64,000 bases of DNA from Prillingera fragicola (GCA_002335605.1 BEDY01000003.1:1612001-1676000), one strand, 5' to 3'; positions 33,268 through 46,141 are shown, numbered from the stretch's first letter. Notes: generated by a model from the letters alone, not told the origin. A program made the numbers and translations.

Positions 33268-34420
33268 TGGGAGAGTGAGTAACTGAACGATACTGGAGAG
33301 GAATCATGCTGATATACCAGATACTGGGTGTCAAAAAAGCAGTATTGGTGCAAGTACTGCAATATCTGGGTGCGCGATGACGCTCCGGTAAGTCGTAAAC
33401 TATGCTCCTGAGTGGCATCTGACCTCGCCCAGTCGCGCCGCCTCCATGAGACCGGTCTCAAGCATCAGGGCAGCAAGGAGCGCTTCATTCGCGATCTATA
33501 CAAAGGGGGAGAACGTGCCAAACGTGATAAGGCCACTGAGGCTGCGGAGATTGCCAGAATCGAAGCGGTGAGTGACATTGTTATAGCATGAGCTGGCACT
33601 GAAACCATACGTCTAGGCTGCAAAAGGAGCATTTGCAAAGGACATAGGCGCGAAGCCGCCGCCCAAGGCTCCGGATCGTCGAGTTGCGCCAGCATCGGCT
33701 GCGCTGCGGAAGAAGCCCACGGGCGACAAGTGGTCCAACTACAGCAATGCCGCTCAGCTTGGGTTTGACGACGAGGAGACCAAGATGTCGAGCTACGAGA
33801 TCGAGCAGATGGTGCGCGGCCGCGACACAAAGGTTGGCGGCTGGGAGGAAGTCACTACTCCCGTCATTGTGTACGGCGTGGACGGCGTGCCCGTGCCTCA
33901 GCACGGCGAGGGCTCAGGCTCGGCCGGGGCAGCTGCTCCAGCCTATGAGGACGATCACGACAACTTTAAGATTCAGCAGGGAACAAAACGACCTGTGCGC
34001 GATGTCTACGATGATGACGAGTTTGATCCCCAGGCTCTACTCGGCGGTCTAAAGTTCAAGAGCAAGGAGAGGAAGATTGGCGAGGCTGAGCCTGAGGCAC
34101 CGAAGGAAGAGGCGAAGGAGGAGGGCAAGCCTGAGTCTGGAGGCAAGGGTTGGGCCAAGATTTCGATAAACCCCAACGACAGCAACGTCAAGTGCGAGTT
34201 GGAGGTCAGTGACGAACTCGAGGCTGTCACTGCGGCCCATGCGGAGTCATCTGACGCCAATGGGCTCGATGATGCCAAGCCGGAGATCAAGCCTACCATG
34301 ACCGTCATCCCGGAGCCCTCGCCGGTGCCCGCAGCTGCTTCAGCCGAGGCTGGCTCATCATCTGGAGGCAGCAGCATGTTCAAGAAGCGTCGCCCTCCAC
34401 CCTCGAGCCGCAAAAAATAG
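33268..34420 (+). CDS. WBP4/FBP21-like U1-type zinc-finger splicing factor
   Basis: Four exons (33268-33275, 33321-33387, 33433-33567, 33617-34420), 337 residues. The first coding exon holds only 8 nt. The N-terminus MGEYWVSKKQYWCKYCNIWV with SRRLHETGLKHQGSKERF is a matrin/U1C-type C2H2 zinc finger, the hallmark of WW-domain-binding protein 4 (FBP21), a factor of the activated B-complex spliceosome. The rest is charged and low in complexity, ending in a basic Pro-rich tail (KKRRPPPSSRKK). No WW domain is visible, as in many fungal homologues. It is divergent from BET4 with 192 bp between start codons. Confidence 0.8.
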
Positions 34421-34495
34421 CCACTGGTACGATATATGACACGATGCATGCCATCTCTAGAGTACCCAGTACACACCCAACTCTCCCTCGCAAGC

Positions 34496-36892
34496 TTAGA
34501 ACTTGCGACTCTTGACCGTAGTCGAGATACCGGTCTTCTCTCCCGAGTAGGCACCGCCAAGGGCGGCCTGTCCACCCTTGTAGACTGCACGCTGCGAGCC
34601 GACCTTCTGCTTGGCCTTCTCGAACGCAATGCGCTTCTTGACACGAGGGTTGCGGCCGGTCTTGGAGCGGCGGGGGGTGAGACCACGGTTCTTCTCGATC
34701 GCGCGAGTAAGCCCACGAGGGCCATCGGCAGTCTCGTCCTCGTCGGCGAATGCGGCACTTTGGGGTTAGTTTGTACTCTGAATAACGGCTGCAGTATACT
34801 CACAACTTGGACTCGCGGTACTCCTCGTGAGCGTCCGCCTTGGCCTCGGCCTTGGCGACCTTGCGACGCTTGACAAGATCGTAGTAGCCGTCGTCTCCCT
34901 CGTCGGCCTCGCCACCCTCGTCGGCCTCCTCGCGCACCTCGCGCGCACGCTTGCGGTCGCTGTCGGTCCACTCGCTGCCGTCGAGGTCCTCGCCCTCGCT
35001 GGCGCCCTTGGGGGCGTTGCGACGGAGCGCAGCATCTCGTGCGGCCTGTCTGTCGCGGTAGGGAATGTCGTCGTCGCCGCCCAAGCGGCGGTTGCGGGCA
35101 GCCTCGCGACGGGCAGAGGTGGCAGCAATCTTCGAGGTGTGGAAGCGCAGCGACTTTGTGCGGCGCTCCTTGTCCTCCGAGTCGGCGTCAGCCAGAAGCG
35201 ACGCGTCGCCGAGAGTGTCCTCGTCACCATAGATAGCGGAAGCGCTGCGTTTGCCTTTCTTCTTGGACGACTTGGTCGAGACAAACTCTGGCTCGGCCAT
35301 TGGGGTAAAGGCTCCAGCAGGCGCCTCTTCCGAATCCTCCTCGTCCGAGTCGACCTCGACCACCTCGACCTTCTTGCCCTTCTTTCCACGTGTGCGCTTC
35401 TTCTCCTTGGTCTTCCTCCTGACCGGCACCGCCTGAGCGTCCTCCAGCAAATCGTCGAGCTCGTTGTCCTCCAGACCAGCTGTGTGCCAGAGGTTTTGGG
35501 CGTCGTCCTCCTCGTCGATCCAGGAGTCCTCTCCAAGTTCCTCCTCCAATCCCGCAATCTGGCGGTCATGCAAGAGCTCGACCTCGTCCTCGGGGATACC
35601 CTTTCCGGATGCCTCGTTCATGCGAGCCATAAGCTCACGCTTGGCCTGCAAAAGCGCCTGGAGATCCTCCTCATCATCATCCTCGTCATCCTCGCCAAGC
35701 TCGTCGGGTCGAATGAACAGCTCCGGTCCGCGGTCAGACACTGAGCCGGCAGCAAAGTCGAGATCCTCAAGGGCCGCAACTCCCTGCTTGAGCTGGAGCA
35801 AACGATTGAGAATTGGGTGAGTGGCCATGTCGGGGCGCTCAGACTCGGGGAGAGCACAAAGGTGAATGTAGAAAGCAAGGGTTGTTGCGTATGTCAGAAG
35901 AGTTTCTGCTTGTTAGCTCTGTACAGCTTCCAACGCTTACGGTAGTGCAGCCATCCCAGTCCCTTGTGAAGTGACTCCTCTCCCTCAGCCTCCTTAGACA
36001 TCTTCTTGATGCCCTTGGCGGTCTTGTGGAGCTTGCGAACGACGAGCGGGAAATCGCGAGCAAGGGCGAGCTTCAGAGGCTCGTGGAACTGCATGTGGCG
36101 TAGCAGAGCGGCAGGGTTGGTAGTCTGGGGGGCAGGGACTTGAGCGGCTGTCTCTTCAACTTCCTCCTCGGCGGCACTGCTCCGTCAGCTATAGTCCAGA
36201 TATCACACAGAAACCATAACTCACGCGGTGTACTCGACCTCGACATCGTCGAGTCCCCAGTCCTCGGCGCCACCAAGAGTCTCGCGCGCGCGGCGCTGAA
36301 GACGGCGGACCTCCTTTTCCTCTAGCTCACGAGCCTCTTCCCGCTCCTCGTCGTAGACATCCTCCTTCTCCTTCTCACGACGGGTCGAGGGGCGAGAGTA
36401 GTACTGCCTTCCCCAGCCCTCCTCCTCCTCCTCCGATCCTGATGCCGAGTCATCGTCGCCGTTCATGTCCTCGTCCGAGTCCTCGTCCTCCTTTCCAAAG
36501 CGACCTTTGGTAGACAAGTCGGGCTTCACCTTGTCCTTGCGCTGCTTGGGCTGAGGGAAGTCGTCCTCCTCCTCCTCGTCGTAGTCTTCCTCCGCGTCCT
36601 GAGCTTTGGACCGTTTGCTGGGAAGGTCCAAGCCGAGAACCTCCTCGCCCTGGTCCGCATTAATGTCGTCGTCATCAGAGTCGTTCTGGGGGTTGAACGA
36701 CATCTGGTCGCGCTTAAACATGACTGCAAGTTCAGCTCTGGCGTCCAGCCTGTGTACGAGACAGCACTCACAGTCATCAACGCCGCCCTCCTCGAGAGTG
36801 TCCTCGTAGTTCTCAATCTTGTTGATGCGGGCACCAGGAGAAGCCTTTGCCTTTGCTCCTCCGGCTTTTGCTGTTGAGCGTTTGCGGCCCAT
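34496..36892 (-). CDS. UTP3: U3 snoRNP protein Utp3/Sas10
   Basis: Five exons (36892-36772, 36723-36225, 36176-35941, 35905-34804, 34757-34496), 739 residues. Utp3/Sas10 is part of the small-subunit processome in the nucleolus and is required for 18S rRNA maturation. The N-terminal third is acidic and Ser-rich. The Sas10/Utp3/C1D domain follows, with [19 protein letters not shown] and [15 protein letters not shown]. The C-terminal Sas10 signature is intact: [40 protein letters not shown] and [17 protein letters not shown]. The 35-nt intron at 35940-35906 is near the lower size limit. It is divergent from SDE2 (388 bp). Confidence 0.94.
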
Positions 36893-37280
36893 GTTTGCTG
36901 TCTGTAGTTGTGCCGGTGCGATGTCGATTGAGACTGCAGATGCTCTTGCTATCGAGGTTGAAGCTGGTCACAACTTTTGGTTGCCACCACGTGACTTGTG
37001 CCTGAGATGAAGGTTGACGAGCAGAAATAGGCCCGCTCTTGTTTCAAAATCCTAAGCCCCCATTAGGCATGAGTATTAGCGGAAGCAAAAATGACAAGCG
37101 CCTAGAACCGGTGGTCATCCAGGTGGCTCCACTCGAGTTTACCCTCGCCCATTTTGCCACCAAACCTTGCAGTGCTCTCCACCGTAGTCACATTACTAAT
37201 TCGGTTTACACCAAACACCACACATCAATAGTGCTCCCTCTACCTCCGCCCAGCATCCTCTCACACACATAGTGCCCACC
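36893..37280. promoter_or_regulatory. Shared divergent promoter region UTP3 / SDE2
   Basis: 388 bp between the start codons. No recognised factor site; a C/T-rich stretch (37210-37270) precedes the SDE2 start, as is common before fungal start sites. Confidence 0.35.
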
Positions 37281-38124
37281 ATGCCTGCAATGCAGGTCCA
37301 CCTCCGTCTCCCGGAGCCTCTTGGCCTCCAGGTCCTCGATGTGCCCGACTCGATGACAATCGGCACTCTTCTCCCCGATTGGGCGTCATGGGGCTACCTC
37401 CGTACTCGCTCCTCGGGTCCTCTGGACCTGGACACGCCTCTCAAGGCTCTTGCGCACGCCGAGGATCCCTCCCACCCGATCGATCTAGAGCTCTGCGCTC
37501 GTCTCCGCGGTGGCAAGGGTGGTTTCGGCTCTCAGCTCCGTGCCGCTGGTGGTCGCATGAGCGCCGGCAAGAGCACCAATCTAGACTCGTGCCGCGATCT
37601 CAACGGCCGCAGGCTTGGCTCCATCAAGGACGCACAGAAGTGAGTACTGGAGAGCGGCGGAGCATTGGCCTCTGTCGCCAGGTTGCCGAATGCGGCCATC
37701 GAAACTTGAATTTCTTGCTAACGAACACACTAGGCAGGCTGAACTAATGGAATCCGTCCCGACGCTCAAGGCTAAGGCATCGGCCGAGGAGAAGGCCCGC
37801 CTCGAGGCTCTCGAGCGCAAGCTCGGCGTTTCGAGTACCGACATCGACTCTGCGCCCGGAGAGGGCAGTAAGCGCCTCGCCGAGGTCGACTTGGACGAGC
37901 TTGCGCGCAAGAAGCACAAGTTTGACGACAACAAGTTTATCGAGGAGAGCCGCGAGATCAATGAGAATGTTCGCAGTGCTGTCGGAGCCGCTCTGCTCAA
38001 GAAGAGGAAGAAGAAGGCTGCCGCAGCCGGCACGGGCGCCGCGAAGACCGTGGCGGCGGCCAAGAAAGTTGAGAAGGACGCGGCCAAGATGCCCCCGCCC
38101 AAGGTCGGCACGACTGCGGCATAG
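37281..38124 (+). CDS. SDE2: Sde2: ubiquitin-fold splicing and genome-stability factor
   Basis: Two exons (37281-37639 and 37734-38124), 249 residues. The N-terminal ubiquitin-like fold ends in ARLRGGKGGFGSQLRAAGGR, containing the GG~KGG processing site at which ubiquitin-specific proteases release the active Lys-starting C-terminal part. Conserved SCRDLNGRRLGSIKDAQK then joins, across a 94-nt intron with CTAAC and CTAG, to QAELMESVPTLKAKA. The C-terminus is Lys/Ala-rich and probably disordered. In fission yeast and human, Sde2 acts in selective pre-mRNA splicing and at replication forks. The ATG at 37281 has a good context (CCACC). Confidence 0.93.
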
Positions 38125-38256
38125 ATAGCTCGACAAAGCATTGTGTTTGTGTGTGAGGTTTAATAAAACAATTGATGTATGCATCGTAATATGACTAGAG
38201 TGTCGCTACATGGCTCACAAGCGGCGTGTCCTATTTACAAGATGGTCGCATGATCC

Positions 38257-41200
38257 CTACTCCTCGTCATCCTGGTCGCTAGCCAATGCGGCATGGATGC
38301 GGGCACGCTTCTCCTCTTCCTCCTGCAGTTGCTCCTCTGTTTTACGACCTCGACTGCGAAGACTGCGAGTCGACAGAGACACTGGAGCAGCAGCAGCCAC
38401 CTTTGCTCGGCCGCGGCGTGACGGCAATGTCTCCTCTTCGTCCTCTGAAAGCTCAGCCTCACTCTCATCTTCATTGTCATTCGCGTCCGCCTTCCGCTTG
38501 CGGGTTGCCACCTTGCCTTTGCCTTTACCACGAGCACTACCGCTCGCAGATGCTGCTGCCGCCCTGGCAGGTGTTGCCCTTGTAGGCGTGGCTTTTGCCG
38601 AAGTCGCCCTCGTGCGGGGGGCTCGGACAGGGGTCTCCGCGGAGGGAGCAGAACCTGTACCGTTGGGTATTCGTATCCTGATCATAGTCGACCGCCTAGG
38701 TCGGTCAACAGCAGGAGTCGGCGCGCTTGGCTCTGCAGCTGGTGCCAGTCCTGGTACGATCCGGTCCTCAGTGTCCTCGGGCTCAGTCACAGCAGGTACC
38801 GCGACGGGTGGAGGATCTTGGACAGCCTCATCCTTGACCTCGACGAGAGGCTCCGGAGTGCGGCTGCTGTCGCGACTGAGAACACGCGACATCCAGGCGG
38901 CACTGTTCTGCATGGTCGCATTCGCAATGATGGATGCTGCAGTGCGCGGTGCCGATGGACCGCCTTGCGCCTCGGGCACGTTTGCCATTGGGTTGTGGCG
39001 AGCCTCCTCGAGCTTTCAGTGTCAGCGTCTTGTACCAGCGTGGGCCTGTGAATACTCACTTCTTCACCTGTTCCATATTCTGCCTGCAGCCTGCGACGTA
39101 CGCGCAAGCCATTGATAAGCTTGGCCCACCGCTTGAGTGCACGATCCTCTCGTCGAGCCTTTTCGCGCTCCTCTGCTGCCGCGGCCGACTTCCAGTAGGC
39201 ATCGAGGACCATATCCTCCTTGTCTGCAGCTACCACAATGCCAGTGATGACTGGAAGTGCTCGCTGCTTTTTGAACTCGAAGGATGTGACCGCTTCGGCG
39301 TAGCTGACCTTGAGCTGCTTGGCCACCTTGGCGATACCCTTGTACGGGAGATGCACGGCTCCCGCTGGGAGCATCGACGGTACGTAGAGATCGATGTTGC
39401 CGAAAGCGTTTTGTGGAATAATGCCATCCTGGATTGGAGGTGGAATGTAGAGCTCGGTCTGATTGTGTGAATACAGACCTTGCTGTATAGGCTCCTGTCC
39501 CTCTTGCACTGCCAACTCCTGGGCCCGGCGCTTCTCCAGAGTGACGGCGCGTTGCTTGACCCACTTTAAGGGCTCTTGTCCCCTTTTAATCTGCCTACCA
39601 GAGCGCATCCAGTTCTCGGCAGTCTTGCACTGAAGAACACTGCTGCGCTTAAAGACAAGCTCGCCCTTGAAACGGCCGCACTCGCGCTTGGGATGCAGCA
39701 CCTCATCACGTTTAAGATGTCGTTCAAGAACATATCTGAACCGGTTAGCCTATTTGGGTCGTATTTACTCACAGAGGGTGATCCTTGAATCCATTCATGT
39801 GCATCGGCATGCCTTCAGACATCTGGCTCATCTCCAGTTCGGCGTCCTCGATTTCGTCGCGATTCAGGCGGGTTGGGCGTTGCAAGAAACCAGTGACCTC
39901 GCCCCACCAGTCGCTTTCTCCTGGCCTTGGCCCTGGTGCTCGGAACTTGCAAGTCTTGGCCGCAAAGTTCTTCGCGTAACGCAAGGTCACGTCCCTGGCA
40001 TACCCATCTGAGAGGTCAGGTCAAAGAAGATTTGTAAGTCTCACCTTCTTCAAATGCTACCACATAAGACATGCGTACAGGTCCGCTGTCGTTATGGGGT
40101 TCGTAGACAGACTTCTTCCGAATAATGCCGTTCAACGGGTCGACAGGAATCCACCGTTGGTCAGAACGGCTGTAGATCTCTGCCCAGAAGACTGGCGGGT
40201 ACCGCGTCAAGTCTTCCTTCTTCTTGCGTTTTGGCTTTCCACCGATGGTCTGCGGCGGAGGCTTGACCTTTCGCAGGCGGTAGAGATCGGCTGGATCCTT
40301 GGCTCGCTCCTGACCCTTGTTGTCGCTGCCGGAGCCCGTGTTGACACCAGGAATGGGAACCTCTTCCATATCTTCGTCGTCGCTCTCCTCAGGGCCATTC
40401 CCTTGCTTACTCGCGAGCGATCGCCCGCCGCTGCCAGCTCCCTTCTTAGTCTTCTTGGCCACAACCTTTTCGGCGCGCCACGGCACTGCCTGCACGCTCA
40501 CAACAAGCCGCGCACCGAGATTGCATGCGCGAGCCAGAGCAACAAAGAGTTGTGCCGAAATATCACGCGAACCTTCTTGTAATAGGGCCTTCTTCGCCAT
40601 ACTGTTGACGGATCGTAGGCGTTCCCCGTCGAAGTCTGCCGACAGCTCGGCCATCAAAGGATCTTGATCACCCTTTGACTTGCCTTTACCCTTGCCCTTA
40701 GTAGGAGTGGTTTTGGACCTTTCAAAAGCAGACCCCAGAATTTCAGCTTTTGACAGGCGAGGCAGCTTGTCTATGACGTCCTGGACGCTGTCCCATGTGC
40801 GGGTCTGGAGGCCGAGCCTTGGGTCCGAGATATCGAAAAACGCCTGCGACCACCAAGTTACCAGAGACTGCAGCGCGTCGAGAAACAGTCGAGATCGCTG
40901 AGCCTTATCCGGAAATCGTTTGGGAGGAATCACAAATGCAGCTTGCAATGGGTGGGGTAGCAGGGAAAGGAGTCGCGCCTGTGCGTCAACATCAAGAACC
41001 ATCAACTCCACCTACTTGAAGAAGAACACTGCACGCCCAGCGATTCCTGACCTGAGCGGAGGCCAGCAGACAGATGACGTGCATTTTATGGATCTCCAGT
41101 CGAATAGCACGATCCTTTGATGTGAGTGGTTTTCTGAACCTGGTCAGACGACTCCCTTTCCTTGTTGTAGCACGAGCACCCACTTTCGCATTGCCAGCGC

Positions 41201-41633
41201 AAGACGCTTAGCCTTCTCTTCAGGAGTCTCGCCTCCAATCTCCAAGCGAATTACTTGCTCTTCCTCTTCCTCTTCCTCCTCGTCCATATATCCATGCTCG
41301 TCGTCGGATACCGCAACCGATGTGCCGTTGACGTTCGGTGTCGACATGGAGTATGGAGTCATCGGTGTCCCAGGTGTGCCCGGCACCGTTGAAGGGCCGG
41401 CTATTGGGATCGCGACCTCTTCAAACTCGTCATCTTCCTCGACATTCTCTGGAGAAGATGGAATGGTGATGGGAGGCGAGTCTGGTATCTCAATGGCAGA
41501 AGCTGCTGTCAAGTCAACAAAATGTCGTCATTTCACTGTTATCGCTATGCGCACCCCTGTTCCTGCCCTTGAGGCTACGAAGAGTGTCCTGCACGCGAAC
41601 TCTTGGTTTCCCAGAAGACCCACCGCGCTTCAT
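38257..41633 (-). CDS. RAD4: DNA damage recognition protein Rad4/XPC
   Basis: Seven exons (41633-41555, 41505-41184, 41139-41016, 40978-40045, 40007-39773, 39735-39060, 39012-38257), 1041 residues. Rad4 with Rad23 recognises distorted DNA and starts global nucleotide excision repair. The transglutaminase-like domain spans roughly residues 135-480 (RLEIHKMHVICLLASAQVRN ... PVFWAEIYSRSDQRWIPVDP). The beta-hairpin domains follow: HPLYVLERHLKRDEVLHPK (BHD1), GLYSHNQTELYIPPPIQDG and FGNIDLYVPSMLPAGAVHLP (BHD2/3), VSYAEAVTSFEFKKQRALPV. The last 250 residues are Ala/Pro/basic low complexity. It is convergent with SDE2 (132 bp) and divergent from the M16 peptidase. Confidence 0.96.
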
Positions 41634-42022
41634 TGTTGTGGACTTTCGGCCATGGGCTTGGTCTGGTGAGTGAGCGAGGTGGCAATGTTGAAGGGTGACA
41701 ATTCATCGTCACTTGCAGTTGACTGGACTTTGAAATCACGTGATCTCTACCATCATTACACTCGGCGTTGAGCGACGCAATCATGATGGCCACAAGGCAA
41801 CCATAGACAGTGAGATAATAGTAACCTTGCGCAAATGGCACTGCATCAGCTGTATCACATACACTGCACCTCTGGCCATAGCTAAGTTCGGCGACATGCA
41901 TGCAGTGAATGAAGAAAGACGGAGATTGTATGAACTCCGTGACCCCATTTTGTGTACGTGACATGTGTGCATGCTCACAGAGATCGAGCGTCGATTGCTA
42001 CTCTTTCCTTCACCACAAGCGC
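41634..42022. promoter_or_regulatory. Shared divergent promoter region RAD4 / M16 peptidase
   Basis: 389 bp between start codons. Nothing coding is convincing; an upstream in-frame ATG for the peptidase at 41909 lacks a sensible leader. No specific element assigned. Confidence 0.35.
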
Positions 42023-45000
42023 ATGATACCTACCTCGATTTTACGGAGGTCACCTGGGTCGCTTTTAAACAAGACCCGACCCCTACGCTTAGCCCAACCA
42101 CTCTCGACACTCGCCTCCCGCCTCCCTCGAGTGAATACCCATCGTCTTCCTTCATCTTCACCCTCCTTCCACCAGCGTCTCTACGCATCTCACGCCGCCG
42201 CCATGCCCTCAGACGCATCGCTGTCTCGTGACTTTGGAAGCTTCAAGCTTCTCAAGTCATTTGATCTCGACTATGCTCCCATCAACGTGTCCAAGTGGCG
42301 CAGCGAGAAGACCGGCCTCACCGTCACCCTCGGCAACCATTCATGTACGTAGCTGGCAGCTGCAAGATAGCACTGACGTACTCAGCCCCCATCGTAACTA
42401 TCTTGGACTCGTTTCGATTGCTGCTGACACAGTGTCCAGACGAATGGCTACTTTGTAATTGCATCTGAGAGTGAGTCTTCGTCACATGGGGGCCTCAAGT
42501 TTTGCCACTGACGCGTTCTTAGTTTTTGATGACACCGGTCGCCCTCACACTCTTGAACAGTACGCGAATGATTTGGGCGGTACTGACTTAAAGCCTCATC
42601 TTCCTGGGATCTAAGAAGTACCCTTACAAGGGTGTCCTTGACCAGCTCGCCAACCGCGCCGGCAGCAATGGCACCAATGCCTGGACAGCCAACGATCGTG
42701 AGTGAACAGCCGCGTTAATCGTTGCAGACACAGCGGGAAAGCTGATCATTGTGAGACACTGCCTACACTATCTCAACCGCTGGAAGTAAGGGTTTCCTGG
42801 ACATGCTTCCTGTCTACGTCGACCACATTCTTCATGCTACGATGACCGATGCCGGCTTTGTCACCGAGGTTCACCACATCAATGGCGAGGGTGAGGACGC
42901 TGGTGTTGTCTACAGTGAGATGCAGGCGCGTCAAAATCAGTCGTATGATCGCATGGCCTTGAAGTGAGTCACCCGCCTTCCCGCAACTCTGATCGGCCCA
43001 GACTTCAGCGCTCCCTATACCCCACAACTTCGGCCTACAGGAGCGAGACTGGTGGTATGCTCGAGATGCTGCGTATCCTTACCGTGGAGCAGAGTACGTT
43101 GTTTGTTTGTTTGCTTTCGGACCTCACTGACCCTCAGTTCGCGAGTATCATGGCAAGTACTACGTGCCTCAGAACGTGAGTACCACGTCGTGATGCGCGG
43201 TCGGAATGTAAACTGACTCCTCCAGCTCTGCCTGCACATGGATGGTGCCGTCAACACTGAGGAGCTCTTCCAGGTTCTTAACGAAAAGGTCGAGCCTCTG
43301 ATTCTTGCGGAGATGAAGAATGCCCCTGCCAACGGCGAATGGACTCCCCCTGCTGGTTGGAAGCGTCCGTTTGTGGAGACCTCGACTGCCAAGCCTCACA
43401 AGCTTGCGGCATCAGAGACCCACGTTGTCGAATTTATGGAGGAAGACGAGTCGATGGGCGAGATCATGGGTGTCTGGCAGGGACCTCCTCCTGGCGACTT
43501 TCTCTCCAACATTGCTCTCGACGTTCTCACCACTTACCTGACTCACTCGGCAACCTCACCTCTCCAGAAGGAGTTTGTTGAGATCGCAGAGCCGCTCTGC
43601 ACCAGCGTCAGCTTCTGGTCGGAAGGTCGTGTCAACTCGAACGAAATTTCGATCTACATTGGCGACGTGCCCAAGAAGCACTTGCTAGAGATGGCCGACT
43701 TGGTCAAGGCCAAACTCCAGAAAATTGTCAAGACCGAGGGCATGGACATGGTTCGCATGGCTCAGGTTCTGCGTCGTGAGAAACGCAAGACCCTCAACCG
43801 CATGGAGAGTGCTGTTTCATCTGTCTTGGCGGACGGCGTCATCCAGGGTAGGTTCAAGTGCTGCTTGTGGGCAGAGCTGACATTGCAGACTTCCTTTACG
43901 GCGAGAAGGATGGCAAGGAACTGCCTCTTGGCTTCAAGGAGATTGAGGACTTTGAGACGCTTGAGAAGTGGACAGACAAGCAGTGGCTCGAGCTTCTGGA
44001 CAAGTACTTCGTCTCGGCGCCGTCTGTCGTGACCATTGGCAAGCCTTCGGCCAAACTCTCGCATGAGATTGAGTCTGCTGAGAAGGAGCGTGTTGAGGAG
44101 CAGAAGAAGAAGCTGGGCAAGGAGGGCTTGGAGAAGCTCCAGAAGCACCTCGAGGAGGCCAAGGAGGAGAGTGACAAACCTATCCCCCCGGAAATCCTAA
44201 CCCAGTTCCCTGTCACCAACGTGAGTAATTCGAACTTTCCGTAACTAACTGTGCAGCCCGCAGAACTCATCTGGGTGCCCGTTGAGACAGCTATCAACAA
44301 GGCTCCTGGGGATAAGCTTGAAAGCGACAACGGCGAGGTTCAGCGCTACATTGACGCCGACGGGGCTCCCCTGCCCTTCCAGGCGCACTTTGCAAGTGTC
44401 AAGTCCAACTTTGTGACGGTCAACGTGATGCTTGATTCAGCCAAGGTTCCGTCGCACCTCATGCCTTACATGTCGCTGCTTATGCCCTCGCTGTTCAACG
44501 TTGGCGTTCGTCGCGCTGATGGCACTGTCCTTAGCCATGAGGAGGTTGTCAACCAACTCAACGACTTTACAGTCTCCACTGGCTCAGACTTTGGCTTCCG
44601 CCGTGCATTTGCCGACTCGTTGGTTATCAGCATGAAGGTGCAGAAGGAGAACTACGCCACGGCCGTGCAGTGGCTTCGTGACGTCCTTTCTGGCTCTCAG
44701 TTCACCAAGGACCGTCTCGAAGTCATCATTGCCAAGGAGCTTCAGAATCTCCCTGCCCAGAAGCGCGAAGGTGACACTGTCTCCCGCGCATGGGCGAACA
44801 AGCTTGCGTTTGACATTGAGCGTTCGCCCTCAGAAGCCTCGTCGTTGCTCAGCACCCTCGAGTTCATTCCTCGTGTCGCCGAGGAGCTGAAGGAGGACCC
44901 GGAGAAGGTTCTCAAGCCTCTTGAGGAGCTGCGTTCGCTTCTTGTCGACCCCTCAATCATGCGCGTCTCGGTCGCTGGTAACATTCTCAGCCTTCCCGAA

Positions 45001-45837
45001 CCTCGCTCTACGCTTGCCAAGAACTTCCTTCCTGTCAAGGAGGCAGTTACTCTCCAGCCCCTTGCCACAGCCGCCAACTCGCTCACCGACCTCGGCAAGA
45101 ACCCTTCAAAGACGATGGTGATGGTTCCCATGGCTGCTATCGAGGGCTCGTACTCTCAGCACTATGCCAAGGGTCTGTCTGGCTTTGATCACCCTGATCT
45201 TCCCGCTCTCTCGCTCGCTGCCAACGTCCTCAACACTATGGAGTCATACCTGTGGAAGTCCATTCGTGGAGCTGGCTTGGCATACGGCGCCAATGTCGAG
45301 ATTGACAATGAGTCTGGTCTCGTGGGCTTTAGCGTCTACCGCAGCCCCAACGCCATGATTGCCTACCGCGAGGCGGGTAAGATCATCCGTGAGCTCGCGG
45401 ACGGCAAGCTCGAGCTCGACAGCAACATTGTCGATGGCTCGCGCTCTAGCATGTGCTACGGCTATGCGCGCAAGTCGGAGACTGTCGGCGCAGCTGCTTC
45501 GACAGCGTATCTCGACGAGATTCTCAAGGGTGTGGGCAAAAACTACAGTCAGGAGATGCTCGCCAAGCTGCCCTCGGTCACCCTTGACGACATTCGTCGC
45601 GTCATCAAGACATACTTTGTGCCCGTGTTCAACTCGGACACTGCCATTGGAGCCGTCAGTGTCAACATGGGCAAGGCCGACGAGGTCGAAGCTGGCTTCA
45701 AGGAGCTGGGCTTTGAGGTCGAGCGCCATGAGCTGCCGACCATTGGTGCCGAGGACAGCGATGTCGAGATGAGCGACGGAGCCAGTCAGAGCGGTAGCGA
45801 AACTGGATCCGAGATGGAGGACGTAAAGAGTCCTTAA
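42023..45837 (+). CDS. M16-family metallopeptidase (Sdd3/YOL098C-like)
   Basis: Eleven exons: 42023-42344, 42386-42393, 42440-42470, 42523-42559, 42594-42697, 42756-42963, 43002-43093, 43138-43175, 43226-43847, 43889-44220, 44257-45837; 1124 residues from ATG 42023. The zinc motif HxxEH is present as HTLEH (residues 129-133, last His split by an intron), followed by LIFLGSKKYPYKGVLDQLAN, AWTANDHTAYT and EVHHINGEGEDAGVVYSEMQ. The layout is that of the large M16C-type pitrilysin relatives typified by yeast Sdd3. Exon 2 is only 8 nt. Two starts are possible. ATG 42023 adds 60 residues rich in Arg/Ser/Leu without acidic residues, a good mitochondrial presequence; ATG 42203 has the stronger context (GCCGCCATG) and would give a cytosolic form of 1064 residues. 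Confidence 0.9.
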
Positions 45838-46141
45838 TGTAGTGTCAGGCATATGCATACAACTCTTCCAGATTTGCGGCGTACTGGACGCCCACCTCGG
45901 CCTTGCAAGCTACCTGAGGCCGCATGGTGTCAATACTGGGCAACTACAACAGAGCAAGAACAAGAGTTGGTTCATATTATGTACTGCATCACATTGCATC
46001 TACAGACTACTTCGGCACACTTGCCAACTGCAGTGCCGCTTTGCTATTACTACGTGTATCGATCGTCGTGCGGTATTAAGTCGTCATAAATCTACGGGTG
46101 ACTCGCGTGAATAATTGAGTCGTATGGGTACGGTAGAGGGT
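45838..46141. other. 3' intergenic region between convergent genes
   Basis: 304 bp between the peptidase stop and the channel stop codon. No feature recognised apart from both 3' UTRs. Confidence 0.5.

Noticed and set aside
34827..35744. 305-codon plus-strand open frame under UTP3
   Set aside because: Leu/Val-rich mirror of the acidic Glu/Asp-rich coding strand; the UTP3 frame is clearly the conserved one.
41909..42022. Farther upstream in-frame ATG (41909) for the M16 peptidase
   Set aside because: The leader would contain Cys and acidic residues with no targeting or domain character; 42023 or 42203 are better.
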